A DNA stretch of 64,000 nt, taken from NCBI GenBank assembly GCA_038133845.1, contig JAYPUA010000011.1, positions 1-64,000 on the forward strand, written 5' to 3'. Position numbers and translations under genes: made by a program. This document shows, in pieces, positions 15,732-23,843 of this stretch. The stretch is from JAYPUA01 sp038133845 (GTDB lineage: Bacteria > SAR324 > NAC60-12). Under the pieces are notes generated by a model that made no database searches, was not told where the DNA came from, and worked only from the letters and a program-made list of their open reading frames with translations. The first letter of the stretch is position 1. Each line of letters starts with the position of its first letter.

Positions 15732-16438
15732 TTGGACTTTCCTTCAAGAGTTTCCTGAATCCTGCGCAAGAGCAGGTACTGCATGCGGAGCAGGTCTGCA
15801 TGCGGAGAACTGTCATAACGCTCCAAGACGTACTCTGCCGTCTTCATTACCAGAGAAATCTTGGGGTGCTGAGGGAGACGGTCCATGCTGAAGTAGCGCT
15901 CCATCGTCCGCGCACGCAGGCTGGTGCCATTGAAGTGGACCTTCCAGATCCCGCTCTCTTCGGCAAGGTGAGCCACGGTCTTTCCAGACTCCTCCACCCA
16001 GCACTTGGCTGCAGCTTGCATCAGCCCCACCAAGTACGCATGCCAGTAGTTCTTGTCCAGAGTCTTCTGGCGATCCTGCGCTTGAGTGTCTTCAAAGCTG
16101 GTGAGAAACGCTTCCAGCTTGCTCAACTCCAGCGGCTTGAGGAACACCGCCTTGATGCCGTGCTGAACGGCTCGCGACACCTGGTCCACGCTCGCTGTTC
16201 CCGTCAGCAAGGCGACAGGCACCCGGTTGCCTTTTGCCCTCAATTCCTCCAGCAACTCCAGCCCGTTGCCGTCACCCATTTGCAGGTCCAAGAGCACCAG
16301 CTCGACTCGCTGCTCCTCGAAAAACCTCCGCCCGGAAGACAGCGAGTTGACGTGAAACACCTGATGGCCCCACCCGCTTAACTGACTCCGTACCTCCTGA
16401 GCGAAGCTTCGATCATCCTCCAACAGCAGTATCCGCAT
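15728..16438 (-). CDS. response regulator with receiver domain and unrecognised output domain
   Basis: Residues 1-115 are a standard CheY-like receiver: acidic pair E7-D8-D9 (LLLEDDRS), phosphoacceptor D51 in LVLLDLQMGDGNG, the Thr region LLTGTA, and K101 in FLKP. Residues about 125-236 form a separate helical domain with the signature ESGIWKVHFNG then RARTMERYF and LPQHP, and no helix-turn-helix I can recognise. The start has a strong ribosome binding site (GGAGGGG, 3 bases before the ATG). No histidine kinase gene is nearby, so it is an orphan regulator. Upstream lies a 314-base AT-rich region with a repeated 15-mer that could be its target. Confidence 0.8.
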   Translation of the reverse strand: MRILLLEDDRSFAQEVRSQLSGWGHQVFHVNSLSSGRRFFEEQRVELVLLDLQMGDGNGLELLEELRAKGNRVPVALLTGTASVDQVSRAVQHGIKAVFLKPLELSKLEAFLTSFEDTQAQDRQKTLDKNYWHAYLVGLMQAAAKCWVEESGKTVAHLAEESGIWKVHFNGTSLRARTMERYFSMDRLPQHPKISLVMKTAEYVLERYDSSPHADLLRMQYLLLRRIQETLEGKSK

Positions 16439-16494
16439 TGCCCCTCCATTGCACAGGAACTACCTTAGCGAGCCTTTTTGTGGATGAAAACAGA

Positions 16495-16645
16495 AAATCT
16501 GGGCAAAAAATGAGGCGATTTTTGCTCGAAAAATGGGCGTTGCTTTAAATCTTTACAACCTCTTGAAAATCAATTTCATTTATGCCGAAAATTTCTCATT
16601 TTAATATAATTTTTATTTAATTTTGAAAACAAATCTGGGCAAAAA
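16495..16645. repeat. 15-base direct repeat AAATCTGGGCAAAAA (two copies, 136 bases apart)
   Basis: Exact copies lie at 16495-16509 and 16631-16645, each preceded by GAAAAC. Downstream of each is a further loosely shared GCG followed by a T-run and GCT. They sit upstream of the orphan response-regulator gene, where protein-binding sites would be expected. Confidence 0.65.
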
Positions 16646-16683
16646 CAAATTGCGGGCGTTTTTTTTGCTATGTCAGAAAAATG

Positions 16684-16717
16684 AGTTAAAAACAGGAAAA
16701 CCGCAGACATACTGCGG
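16684..16717 (-). terminator. rho-independent terminator after acetoacetyl-CoA synthetase
   Basis: Read on the minus strand, CCGCAG-TATGT-CTGCGG (complement of 16701-16717) is a six-pair stem with a five-base loop, followed at once by TTTTCCTGTTTTTAACTC. It lies 36 bases after the stop codon of the gene at 16753-18699. Confidence 0.75.
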
Positions 16718-16752
16718 CAAAATTCAGAAAAATTCAGAAAATTTTGGAAAAC

Positions 16753-18699
16753 TCAGGAAGCCAGCGAGGCGCGAAGCTGCTGGAAGGCAGAGAGGGCTTC
16801 CGGGTTGGCAAGGGCGGCAGTGTTTTCTACAGTCTCCCCCTGCAGAACCTGCAGAACCGCTTTCTCGACCTTCTTTCCGGAGATGGTTCGGGGGATGTCT
16901 GCCACGGCCAGGATGCGGGACGGGAGGTGGCGGGGGGTGGCGTAAGTGCGGATCTCCTGGCGTATCCGGCGCTCCAATTCTGCGCTGAGTTCGTCCCCGG
17001 GGCGCAGCACGACAAACAGCACGATCCGGACATCGTCTTCCCAAGGCTGGCCGATGACGATGCTGTCGACGACCTCCTCAAGCGCTTCGACCGGACGGTA
17101 GATCTCTGCGGTGCCGATGCGTACGCCTCCGGGGTTGAGGATCGTGTCGCTGCGCCCGTAGACGACCACGCCACCACGCTCGGTGACCTCAATGAAGTCC
17201 CCATGTGTCCAGACTCCGGGGAAGCGTTCGAAGTAGGACTTGCGGTAGCGCGTGTTGTCCGGGTCGTTCCAAAAAAACACCGGCATGGAGGGGAAGGGAG
17301 TGGTGCAGACCAACTCCCCTTTTTCGCCGACACGGGCCTGGCCTTCCGGGCTGAAAGCCTCCGTCCCCAGGCCAAGGGCCCGGCACTGGATCTCTCCACG
17401 AAATACCGGGAGGTTCGGGTTCCCAAGCATCAGGCAGCCCACCAGGTCGGTTCCTCCGGAAATGGACATCAGCGGCATGTGATCCGCCACGTCTCGATAG
17501 ACCCAGTCGAACAGCTCCTCCGGGAGGGTTGAGCCGGTGGACATGATGGCCCGCAGCGAGCTGAGCGTGTGCTGCTCTTTGGGGACGTATCCGGATTTTT
17601 GCACTGCTCCGAGGAACTTGGGGCTGGTGCCAAAGTGTGTGATCTGTTCGTCCTCGATCAACTTCCACATCCGGGAGACCTCCGGGAAAGTCGGAGCCCC
17701 GTCGTAGAGGATCAGCGTCACGCCGGAGGCCAAGCCGCTGACCAGCCAGTTCCACATCATCCACCCGCAGGTGGTGTAGTAAAAGAAGCGGTCTCCCGGA
17801 TGCAGGTCGACGTGGTAGCGGTGTTCGCAGAGGTGCTTGAGCAGCACGCCTCCTGCGGCATGGACAATTGACTTGGGAAGCCCGGTCGTCCCGGAGGAGT
17901 AGAGGATCGCCAGAGGGTGTGCGAAAGGGAGTTGGGCAAACTCCGCCGGGGCGTCTTTGTCTCCGAGCAACGCATCCCAAGGCTGCTCGTTCTCGCGCAG
18001 CACCGCCGGGGTCTCGGTGAAGGGGACCACGACAATTGTCTGGATGGACGGAATGCGCCCGGCGACCTCACGGACCTTGTTCAGACAGTCGTGTTCCTTC
18101 CCGTTGTAGAGGTAGGCGTTGACGGTGATCAAAAGCTGCGGCTCGATCTGTCCCAGGCGATCGTGAATGCCACTGATTCCGAAGTCCGGAGAGCAAGAGG
18201 ACCAGATCGCTCCGAGGCTGGCTGCAGCGAGGAGCCCGATCACCGCCTCTGGAGCGTTGCTGATCACGGCGGCCACCCGGTCTCCCGGCCCGACACCGTG
18301 AGCCTTCAGCCCTTGGGCACACGAATGCACCGCGGCGCGCAACTCGGCGTAGGTGAGCACTCGGCGACTTCCATCCTCTCCGATGAACCGCAACGCGTCC
18401 TGCTGGGCATCTCCGTGGGCCAGCAGGTTTTCGGCAAAGTTGAGACGGGCTCCGGCAAACCAGGAGGTCCCTGGAAACCGAGGTTCCCCCATTGCCTGTT
18501 CAAAAGGAGCGGAGGCGATCACTCCCGAATCCTCCCAGACCTCGGCCCAGAAGTCGCTTAGGTTCTCTGTGGACCAGCGGTGCAGTGCAGCGTAATCGTT
18601 TCCTTCCAAGCCGTGGCGCTCCTGAATCCGATGCGTGAACTGCGTCATCCAGGTCTGGGCTTTTTCAGCTTCCGTGGGGCTCCACAAGGGGGTGTTCAT
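16753..18699 (-). CDS. acetoacetyl-CoA synthetase (acetoacetate-CoA ligase)
   Basis: This enzyme activates acetoacetate with ATP and CoA, feeding ketone bodies or polyhydroxybutyrate breakdown products into metabolism. The 648-residue length matches the family. An N-terminal acetyl-CoA-synthetase-like domain (TENLSDFWAEVW, GTSWFAGARLNFAENLL) is followed by the adenylation core YSSGTTGLPKS and YTTCGWMMWNWL, then SGGTDL. The C-terminal lysine lies in SGKKVEKAV. The long N-terminal domain and FAGARLNFAENLL separate it from acetate and propionate ligases. It lies ten bases downstream of a membrane-anchored protein on the same strand and ends in a terminator. Confidence 0.92.
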   Translation of the reverse strand: MNTPLWSPTEAEKAQTWMTQFTHRIQERHGLEGNDYAALHRWSTENLSDFWAEVWEDSGVIASAPFEQAMGEPRFPGTSWFAGARLNFAENLLAHGDAQQDALRFIGEDGSRRVLTYAELRAAVHSCAQGLKAHGVGPGDRVAAVISNAPEAVIGLLAAASLGAIWSSCSPDFGISGIHDRLGQIEPQLLITVNAYLYNGKEHDCLNKVREVAGRIPSIQTIVVVPFTETPAVLRENEQPWDALLGDKDAPAEFAQLPFAHPLAILYSSGTTGLPKSIVHAAGGVLLKHLCEHRYHVDLHPGDRFFYYTTCGWMMWNWLVSGLASGVTLILYDGAPTFPEVSRMWKLIEDEQITHFGTSPKFLGAVQKSGYVPKEQHTLSSLRAIMSTGSTLPEELFDWVYRDVADHMPLMSISGGTDLVGCLMLGNPNLPVFRGEIQCRALGLGTEAFSPEGQARVGEKGELVCTTPFPSMPVFFWNDPDNTRYRKSYFERFPGVWTHGDFIEVTERGGVVVYGRSDTILNPGGVRIGTAEIYRPVEALEEVVDSIVIGQPWEDDVRIVLFVVLRPGDELSAELERRIRQEIRTYATPRHLPSRILAVADIPRTISGKKVEKAVLQVLQGETVENTAALANPEALSAFQQLRASLAS

Positions 18700-18708
18700 G
18701 GGGATTCC

Positions 18709-19158
18709 TTACTCCAGTTCAAGGGCAGTCAGGCGGACCTCAATCTCTCCGTTCCAGGCCTCCGGAGCGTGAGGGTCCAGGTCGAAACCGAACTCCCGCG
18801 ACTCTCCGGGGCGCAGGCGCTGCTTCGACTCCAGCGAGAAGCGGTTGACCGGATAGAAATCCTTCACGCCCAAAACCTCTCCGCTTTTTCCCAGAAACTT
18901 GACCTCCAGCTTGGCCAGGCGGACCGTGTATTCACCTTGATGGATCATCGTCCCGAAGACGCCGGTGGTGATCCCGTTGCGTCCCTCGCCCAGCCCGACT
19001 TGCACGTTGAGCAGCTCGATCCGGCGGATTTCGTCCTCTGCTCGCTGATGCTGCGCCTGCTTGAAGGAGATCCATCCGCCCAGCAGCAACAGCACCCCCA
19101 GCCCAATGAATGCGGGCTTCCAGGTTTTCAGAGTGTGGACAGTCGCTTGAGAGAGCAT
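18709..19158 (-). CDS. membrane-anchored protein with FxLYD/late-embryogenesis-like beta domain, unknown function
   Basis: The 149-residue protein has one N-terminal transmembrane helix (about residues 14-30, PAFIGLGVLLLLGGWISF), then a short helical linker and a C-terminal beta-rich segment. That segment has the look of FxLYD/DUF2393-type extracytoplasmic domains (VQVGLGEGRN..., LRPGESREFGFDLDPHAPEAW). It is predicted to face the periplasm. It precedes acetoacetyl-CoA synthetase by ten bases, but the pairing is probably only positional. Family not firmly recognised. Confidence 0.65.
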   Translation of the reverse strand: MLSQATVHTLKTWKPAFIGLGVLLLLGGWISFKQAQHQRAEDEIRRIELLNVQVGLGEGRNGITTGVFGTMIHQGEYTVRLAKLEVKFLGKSGEVLGVKDFYPVNRFSLESKQRLRPGESREFGFDLDPHAPEAWNGEIEVRLTALELE

Positions 19159-19262
19159 GAGGCTTCAGGTCAAGAAGGTATTCGCTGATGCAGTATAAAC
19201 GATCCGAAACCGGACGCAAGAACCCGATGTCCCGAGGACCGTCGAGGTCTTCCCGAATCGTC

Positions 19263-19292
19263 TTGACTCAAGACCCTGAAATTCACTATTTT
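19263..19292 (+). promoter_or_regulatory. candidate sigma-70 promoter for the 19.4-22 kb operon
   Basis: TTGACT (19263-19268) and TATTTT (19287-19292) are 18 bases apart, about 68 bases before the 33-residue ORF, in the divergent intergenic region. Confidence 0.45.
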
Positions 19293-19359
19293 TTAGAGTC
19301 TATCTGCTCTGCTCGGGGCTGCCCGGGCCATTCAACAACTCTGAACGCAACACACCCCA

Positions 19360-19461
19360 ATGCACGAAATGAACGTTCTGGTGACCTTTGCTGTCATTGC
19401 CGCCCTGTACATCGGCCTGTTTTTTGTGGCAGAAAAGGTCTTCATGAAGGACTCCCACTGA
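19360..19461 (+). CDS. very small membrane protein, 33 aa
   Basis: The sequence begins MHEMNVLVTFAVIAALYIGL and ends EKVFMKDSH: a single transmembrane helix with short polar ends. Its last codons overlap the proposed CTG start of the lipoprotein gene (ACTGA), and the two are likely translationally coupled. An alternative start is the ATG four codons in. I recognise no family; it has the form of an accessory subunit of a membrane complex. Confidence 0.5.
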   Translation: MHEMNVLVTFAVIAALYIGLFFVAEKVFMKDSH

Positions 19462-20192
19462 CCCGAGTTCGCCTGGGCAGAAACGGCTTTCTCTTGCTCC
19501 TGTTTGGGATGGGGCTGGTGCTCTCAAGCTGCCAGTCCTCTCCTGCCCCCACCCTCCCTTCCGAACTGGTTCCCAGCCATCGCCTCTCCGGTCGAATTCT
19601 GCTGCAGCATCTGGAGGAAAAGCACAGCGGCGAGCTGGACCTGCTTCTGCGTGGCGAACAGGTGCGCCTGCAGATCTTCGCCCCGATCCTTGGGACGCTG
19701 CTGTACGAACTCCGTGCCGACTCGGAGCGCCTGCAGGTCCTCAACCACCGAGACCGGCGTTACTGGTCCGGAGCAAACACGGAAGCCCACCGCAGGCAGT
19801 GGGTGGGCATGGACCTGACCTTCTCCGAGCTGCAGGCCCTGCTGCAGGGGCAGGTCCCGCTTCTCTCTCAAACTGAGGGGGTGCGGCAGGTTTCCCCGGA
19901 GGAGCCGGTGGTCGTGGCCCAGGGGGCGGTGCGGTTTGAAGGATGGCACGATGACGACCACCTGACCCGGGTCGTGAAGTATCTGGAGGAACTCCCGGAG
20001 TACGAGGTCACCTTCCTGAGCTACTCGGAAGAGCCAAAGCCCCTGCCGCGCCGGTTGCGCATTGAGGATGAGGTGGGCATGAGCCGCATCGTGCTGGCCC
20101 TGACACGTTCCGAAAAGACCGTGGGCCTGAGCAGCCCCATCGATTTTTCCATCCCGGAAGGCCTTGAGCCTTTCGCTGTCCCATCAGGCTGA
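19458..20192 (+). CDS. LolB-like outer-membrane lipoprotein
   Basis: LolB and related proteins (LolB/DUF4292-type) accept lipoproteins and insert them in the outer membrane. A CTG at 19458, overlapping the preceding stop and six bases after a GAAGGA ribosome site, gives MTRVRLGRNGFLLLLFGMGL followed by VLSSC. That is a perfect type II signal with lipobox LSSC, so the mature protein starts at Cys25. The body (SGRILLQHLEEKHSGELDLL, LQIFAPILGTLLYELR) has the incomplete-barrel rhythm of LolA/LolB, with a C-terminal PLPRRLRIEDEVGMSRIVLALTR. 244 residues. No ATG gives this signal peptide; the internal ATG would remove the positively charged n-region. LolB identity is moderate. Confidence 0.7.
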   Translation: MTRVRLGRNGFLLLLFGMGLVLSSCQSSPAPTLPSELVPSHRLSGRILLQHLEEKHSGELDLLLRGEQVRLQIFAPILGTLLYELRADSERLQVLNHRDRRYWSGANTEAHRRQWVGMDLTFSELQALLQGQVPLLSQTEGVRQVSPEEPVVVAQGAVRFEGWHDDDHLTRVVKYLEELPEYEVTFLSYSEEPKPLPRRLRIEDEVGMSRIVLALTRSEKTVGLSSPIDFSIPEGLEPFAVPSG

Positions 20193-20195
20193 AAA

Positions 20196-21170
20196 ATGAC
20201 CTTCCTGACCGACCGTGCCGCTCCCTGGGTTCGCGGGGTGCTGGTGGAGTCCTACCAGATCATCGTCCCCCTGTTCCGGATCATGATTCCGGTCATCATC
20301 CTGGTGAAGATCCTTCAGGAGGTCGGCTTGGTGGAAGTTCTGGGCAACGGGCTTGCGCCGCTGATGGACCTCGTGGGTCTTCCGGGAAGCATGGGCCTGG
20401 TTTGGGCAGCAACGCTGCTTTCCGGACTGTATACCGGAGTGGTGGTGTTTGCCGACCTCTCCCTGCTGGAGTCACTGACGGTTGGCCAGGTTTCGGTACT
20501 CAGCTCGATGATGCTCATTGCCCACGCCCTGCCCATTGAGTTGCGCATCGTGGCACAGGCCGGGCCCCGGATGTGGAGCATGGGGGTGCTGCGCATCGGC
20601 GGGGCGCTCCTGTACGGGTTTTTGCTGGACCAGACCCTGCGGGCCATGAACTGGCTTCAGGAGCCCGCACGCCTGCTCTGGACCCCGGAACCGCATTCGG
20701 GCAGCCTGCTCGACTGGGTGTGGAGTGAGGTGCAAAGCCTGGGTTGGGTGATTGTGATCCTGATCGCGCTGGTCGTCCTCATGCGCCTCTTTGACGCTCT
20801 CCGGATCACCCAGCTCCTGCAACGCCTGCTGACGCCTCTGCTCTCGCAGCTGGGTGTGGGGCGCGAGGCCACCAACCTGACGGTGATCGGGGTCACCCTC
20901 GGCATCGCCTACGGTAGCGGCCTGATCCTCCGGGAAGCCCGGACCGGACGAATCCCTCCACGAGACGTCTTCTTCTCGCTCTCTCTGATGGGGCTCTTCC
21001 ACAGCGTGATCGAGGACACGCTGCTCATGCTCCTCATCGGAGCCGATTGGGTGAGCATCGTGTTCGGACGGATGCTCTTCAGCCTGGTGGTGATGTGGGG
21101 CATTGTCCGCCTCTCTTCACGGGTTCCGGAGGTCCGCTTTCAGCAATGGTTCTGGCGACCGGCCTCCTGA
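20196..21170 (+). CDS. nucleoside-recognition (Gate) domain membrane protein
   Basis: The 324-residue protein has about eight hydrophobic segments arranged in two Gate-domain halves. The halves begin IIVPLFRIMIPVIILVKILQ and LGWVIVILIALVVLMRLF, and each is followed by the polar Gate segment (GLAPLMDLVGLPGSMGLVW; LLTPLLSQLGVGREATNL). Gate proteins occur in transporters and in spore-maturation SpmA/SpmB-like proteins; here there is no sporulation context. The C-terminal SLMGLFHSVIEDTLLMLLIGADW is also typical. It starts three bases after the lipoprotein stop and 12 bases before folB. Transport substrate unknown. Confidence 0.75.
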   Translation: MTFLTDRAAPWVRGVLVESYQIIVPLFRIMIPVIILVKILQEVGLVEVLGNGLAPLMDLVGLPGSMGLVWAATLLSGLYTGVVVFADLSLLESLTVGQVSVLSSMMLIAHALPIELRIVAQAGPRMWSMGVLRIGGALLYGFLLDQTLRAMNWLQEPARLLWTPEPHSGSLLDWVWSEVQSLGWVIVILIALVVLMRLFDALRITQLLQRLLTPLLSQLGVGREATNLTVIGVTLGIAYGSGLILREARTGRIPPRDVFFSLSLMGLFHSVIEDTLLMLLIGADWVSIVFGRMLFSLVVMWGIVRLSSRVPEVRFQQWFWRPAS

Positions 21171-21182
21171 CCCTGGAGTTTG

Positions 21183-21548
21183 ATGAAGACCTACACCGTC
21201 CGCCTGAGCAACCTGGTGGTCTACGGCTACCACGGGGTGCATCCTGAGGAGAAGAGCCTTGGTCAGCGCTTTGAGATGGATATCGAGTTTGTGCTCTCAG
21301 ACCCGCCTCAACCCTGGAAGGATGAGATTGGCTCCACCCTCTCCTACGTCCGCCTCCACGAGCTGGCCGAGCAGCTGGCCTGCCGTCAGCGCTTCGACCT
21401 GATCGAGACGCTCGCCGACCGGCTGGTGGAGGAGATTCGCCAGCATCGACTGGTCTCCGAGGTCCGGGTCCGGGTCCGCAAGCCGTCAGTGCCGCTGCCC
21501 GGGGTTCTGGACCACGTGGAGGCCGAAGTTCACTGGAAACCTGACTGA
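21183..21548 (+). CDS. folB: dihydroneopterin aldolase (FolB)
   Basis: FolB splits 7,8-dihydroneopterin to 6-hydroxymethyl-dihydropterin in folate synthesis. The 121-residue protein has the family pattern: VYGYHGVHPEEKSLGQRFEMD at the N-terminus, a DEIGSTLSYVRLHEL segment, LIETLADRLVEEI, and VRVRVRKPSVPLP with the conserved lysine-proline. The ATG at 21183 follows a GGAG; the TTG just before it is less likely. Other folate genes are absent from the window. Confidence 0.9.
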   Translation: MKTYTVRLSNLVVYGYHGVHPEEKSLGQRFEMDIEFVLSDPPQPWKDEIGSTLSYVRLHELAEQLACRQRFDLIETLADRLVEEIRQHRLVSEVRVRVRKPSVPLPGVLDHVEAEVHWKPD

Positions 21549-21558
21549 CCCCTGAAGC

Positions 21559-22059
21559 ATGTCCCCCGAAGAACTCTATCAGTTTCTCCATCAGCATCAG
21601 ATCCCCTACGAACGCTTTGACCACCCGGCGGTCTTTACCGTGGAAGAGTCCAAGCGCCTCTCTCCGGAGATGGAGGGAGGGAAGACGAAGAACCTCTTCC
21701 TGCGCGACAAGAAGGGGCGGCACCACATCCTGCTCACGGTGCATGAAGACAAGCGCGTGGACCTCAAGCAAGTATCGGACGAGATCGGCTCTGGACGCCT
21801 GAGCTTTTGCTCGGCAGAGCGCCTGATGCAGTACCTCGGCGTCGAGCCCGGCTCGGTATCGCTGCTGGGGCTGTTTCACGATCGCGAGCAGCAGGTGGAG
21901 GTCTACATCGACCAAGACCTCTGGCAGGAGGAGGCTCTGCTCTGCCACCCGCTCGTCAACACCAGCACGCTTCGGGTGTTGCGCCCGGATCTGGAGCGGT
22001 TCTTCGCGGCAACCGGGCATGCCTTTCAGTTGGTTCGTGTTCCGGAGCTGGATTCGTGA
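21559..22059 (+). CDS. YbaK/ProX family aminoacyl-tRNA deacylase
   Basis: These free-standing editing proteins hydrolyse Ala- or Cys-tRNA(Pro) and related mischarged tRNAs. The 166-residue product matches the ProX/PrdX layout: HQIPYERFDHPAVFTVEES, GGKTKNLFLRDKKG (with the conserved KN), LTVHEDKRVDLK, and a C-terminal HPLVNTSTL. The closest look is to PrdX/ProX rather than YbaK because of the KTKNLFLRD element. The stop overlaps the GTG start of the next gene (GTGA). Confidence 0.87.
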   Translation: MSPEELYQFLHQHQIPYERFDHPAVFTVEESKRLSPEMEGGKTKNLFLRDKKGRHHILLTVHEDKRVDLKQVSDEIGSGRLSFCSAERLMQYLGVEPGSVSLLGLFHDREQQVEVYIDQDLWQEEALLCHPLVNTSTLRVLRPDLERFFAATGHAFQLVRVPELDS

Positions 22060-23783
22060 TCCACTCCGGACGGCGTGTTCTGCGGATTGGGCTGCTGCTC
22101 TGCGTGCTGCTGCTGAGCAGCTCTCTGGCAAGCGCACAGGGGTTTCGTCCGGAGGCAATGGTTCTGCCCCTCCAGGCACTCGGGCTCAGCGACCCCAACG
22201 CTCAGCGCATCCTCCAGCAGCATGCGATGGTGGAGCTGTCGCGCTCCTTCGAGTTGAAGTCGGAGCGCGAGGTCCTCGCGGCACGAGACCGAGCCATCGA
22301 CCGGATCTCCTCGGAGGAGTGTACCGAGGAGGCCTGCATCCGGGTGATGGGGGAGCTGCTGGATGTGGATTACACCTTCCGGATTCTGATCACCGCGTCT
22401 GGAGACTTCTGGGACCTGACGGGGATCCGCTCCGAGCCGCTCGGTCCCACAGTCCGCAAGAACCTGGCCTGCGAGCAGTGCACGCTGTCCAAGGCCCGGC
22501 GTCTGCTGACCGAACTGCTCCTCGGCCTGCGCCCCGGAGAGGCGGTAGCCGGCTCCGGAGAGGCTGTCCTGGTGCTGGATTCCGAACCCCGCGGGCAGGT
22601 CTTCATCAACGGTGTCGCTCAAGGACAGACTCCGCTTGAGGTCAGCGTCTCCACGGAGTCGCCAGTGGACGTGCTCGTTGTGGCGGAAGGCTACACCGAC
22701 TTTGCCAGGGTGTATGAGGGGCTGCGTTCCGGAGAGCGTCTTCAGGAAGACATCCGCTTGGTCCGCAAGCGGACCCTGCTGCGCGTAGAGTCCGAACCTC
22801 CGGGAGCCGAGATCTGGCTGAATGGTGCCCCGCAGCGCAACCCGGACGGCTCTGTGCAGACCACCCCTGGCGAGCTGCGTCCGGAATATGGCGAGCTGGA
22901 GCTGGAGCTGCGACTTGCGCGCTACGAGACCTTCCGGACCACGCTCGAGGCTGATCAGCGCGATCTCGGGGTCCGGCGATTTCCTCTGCAGCCCAAGCCT
23001 GGACGCCTGGTGATTCGGGTCCCCGGGAAATACCGCGATGCAGAGATTCGGATCGATGGCAGTCGTGTAGGCGAGATGGAGGGAGAGATCGCCAAGGCTT
23101 TCCGGGTTCCGGCCTTGAAACGTCTGGAGCTACAGGCTGTCGCCGGAGAGAACGCCTCCGAGGTGCAGACCGTGACCGTCCCTCCGGACGGTTCAGCCAC
23201 TGTCAGCTTCGAAGATTTTGAGGAGGCCCAGCCCGAGGAGCCAACGCGAAGCTCCTCCAGTTCCCGTTGGAAGTTCTGGACCGGGGGAGCCTCGGCCGGG
23301 TTTGCCTACAGCCCCATCTTCATCACGCTGAATGAGAACGAGCTGCAGGAGATCAACCTGAGTTATGGGGTGAGTGGTGCCGATCTGCAGGTGGGACACA
23401 TCGCGCTGCAGCTGATGAGCGCAGAGGGGCAAATGACAGACCGCTACGACCGGGAGCTGCAGTCGTTCTACTACTCCGATGGCACGAGCATCCGTGAGGT
23501 CACGGAGACCAACGCTCGGGTGGTGCGGTTGCTGTACACGGCGTGGGAGCCCGGATGGATGGGGTCGTTCGGCGTGGAGCAGACCACCTTGAACTTCCTG
23601 ACCGCCACGGAGACCAAGACGGCACGCTTCACCAACCCGGTGATGGATCTGGGCTACCGCTGGAACTGGACCCGCTGGTTCCTTAGCCTGCGCTATCGGC
23701 TCTCCTTTACCTTCGGCACCGTCTTGGGCGACGCAATCTCCAACGGGTTCGTCTTCGCGACGGGGTTCCGCTTTGGCCCCTGA
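22056..23783 (+). CDS. secreted PEGA-domain protein with probable outer-membrane beta-barrel C-terminus
   Basis: The GTG start at 22056 overlaps the previous stop and gives a signal peptide (RIGLLLCVLLLSSSLASAQG, cleavage near residue 28). Residues about 30-155 form a domain with two CxxC-like pairs (EECTEEACI, ACEQC). Two PEGA repeats follow (LVLDSEPRGQVFING and LRVESEPPGAEIWLNG), then an Ig-like segment. The C-terminal 170 residues alternate aromatic and polar residues and end in GFVFATGFRFGP, typical of a barrel-sealing strand. PEGA domains bind surface components; the substrate here is unknown. 575 residues, convergent with pckA across a strong hairpin. Confidence 0.78.
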   Translation: MIHSGRRVLRIGLLLCVLLLSSSLASAQGFRPEAMVLPLQALGLSDPNAQRILQQHAMVELSRSFELKSEREVLAARDRAIDRISSEECTEEACIRVMGELLDVDYTFRILITASGDFWDLTGIRSEPLGPTVRKNLACEQCTLSKARRLLTELLLGLRPGEAVAGSGEAVLVLDSEPRGQVFINGVAQGQTPLEVSVSTESPVDVLVVAEGYTDFARVYEGLRSGERLQEDIRLVRKRTLLRVESEPPGAEIWLNGAPQRNPDGSVQTTPGELRPEYGELELELRLARYETFRTTLEADQRDLGVRRFPLQPKPGRLVIRVPGKYRDAEIRIDGSRVGEMEGEIAKAFRVPALKRLELQAVAGENASEVQTVTVPPDGSATVSFEDFEEAQPEEPTRSSSSSRWKFWTGGASAGFAYSPIFITLNENELQEINLSYGVSGADLQVGHIALQLMSAEGQMTDRYDRELQSFYYSDGTSIREVTETNARVVRLLYTAWEPGWMGSFGVEQTTLNFLTATETKTARFTNPVMDLGYRWNWTRWFLSLRYRLSFTFGTVLGDAISNGFVFATGFRFGP

Positions 23784-23800
23784 GGCTGCAAGAGCCTGGA

Positions 23801-23829
23801 CTTGCAAGGCCCCGGCGGGGCCTCGCAAG
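23801..23829. terminator. strong bidirectional hairpin between convergent PEGA gene and pckA
   Basis: CTTGC-A-AGGCCCC pairs with GGGGCCT-C-GCAAG around a GGC loop: twelve pairs with one A-C mismatch, located 18 bases after one stop and 15 after the other. No U-tract follows on either side, so it may act as a transcript-end stabiliser as well as a terminator. Confidence 0.6.
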
Positions 23830-23843
23830 CAGACCTCCCTTGT

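Larger units (their letters stand above)
16439..16752. other. AT-rich intergenic region between response regulator and acetoacetyl-CoA synthetase
   Basis: The composition changes sharply to A+T, with long A and T runs at 16540-16690. It holds the response-regulator leader and ribosome site at the left edge, a repeated 15-mer (16495 and 16631) and a terminator hairpin for the gene on the right. No gene is visible in it. Confidence 0.6.
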
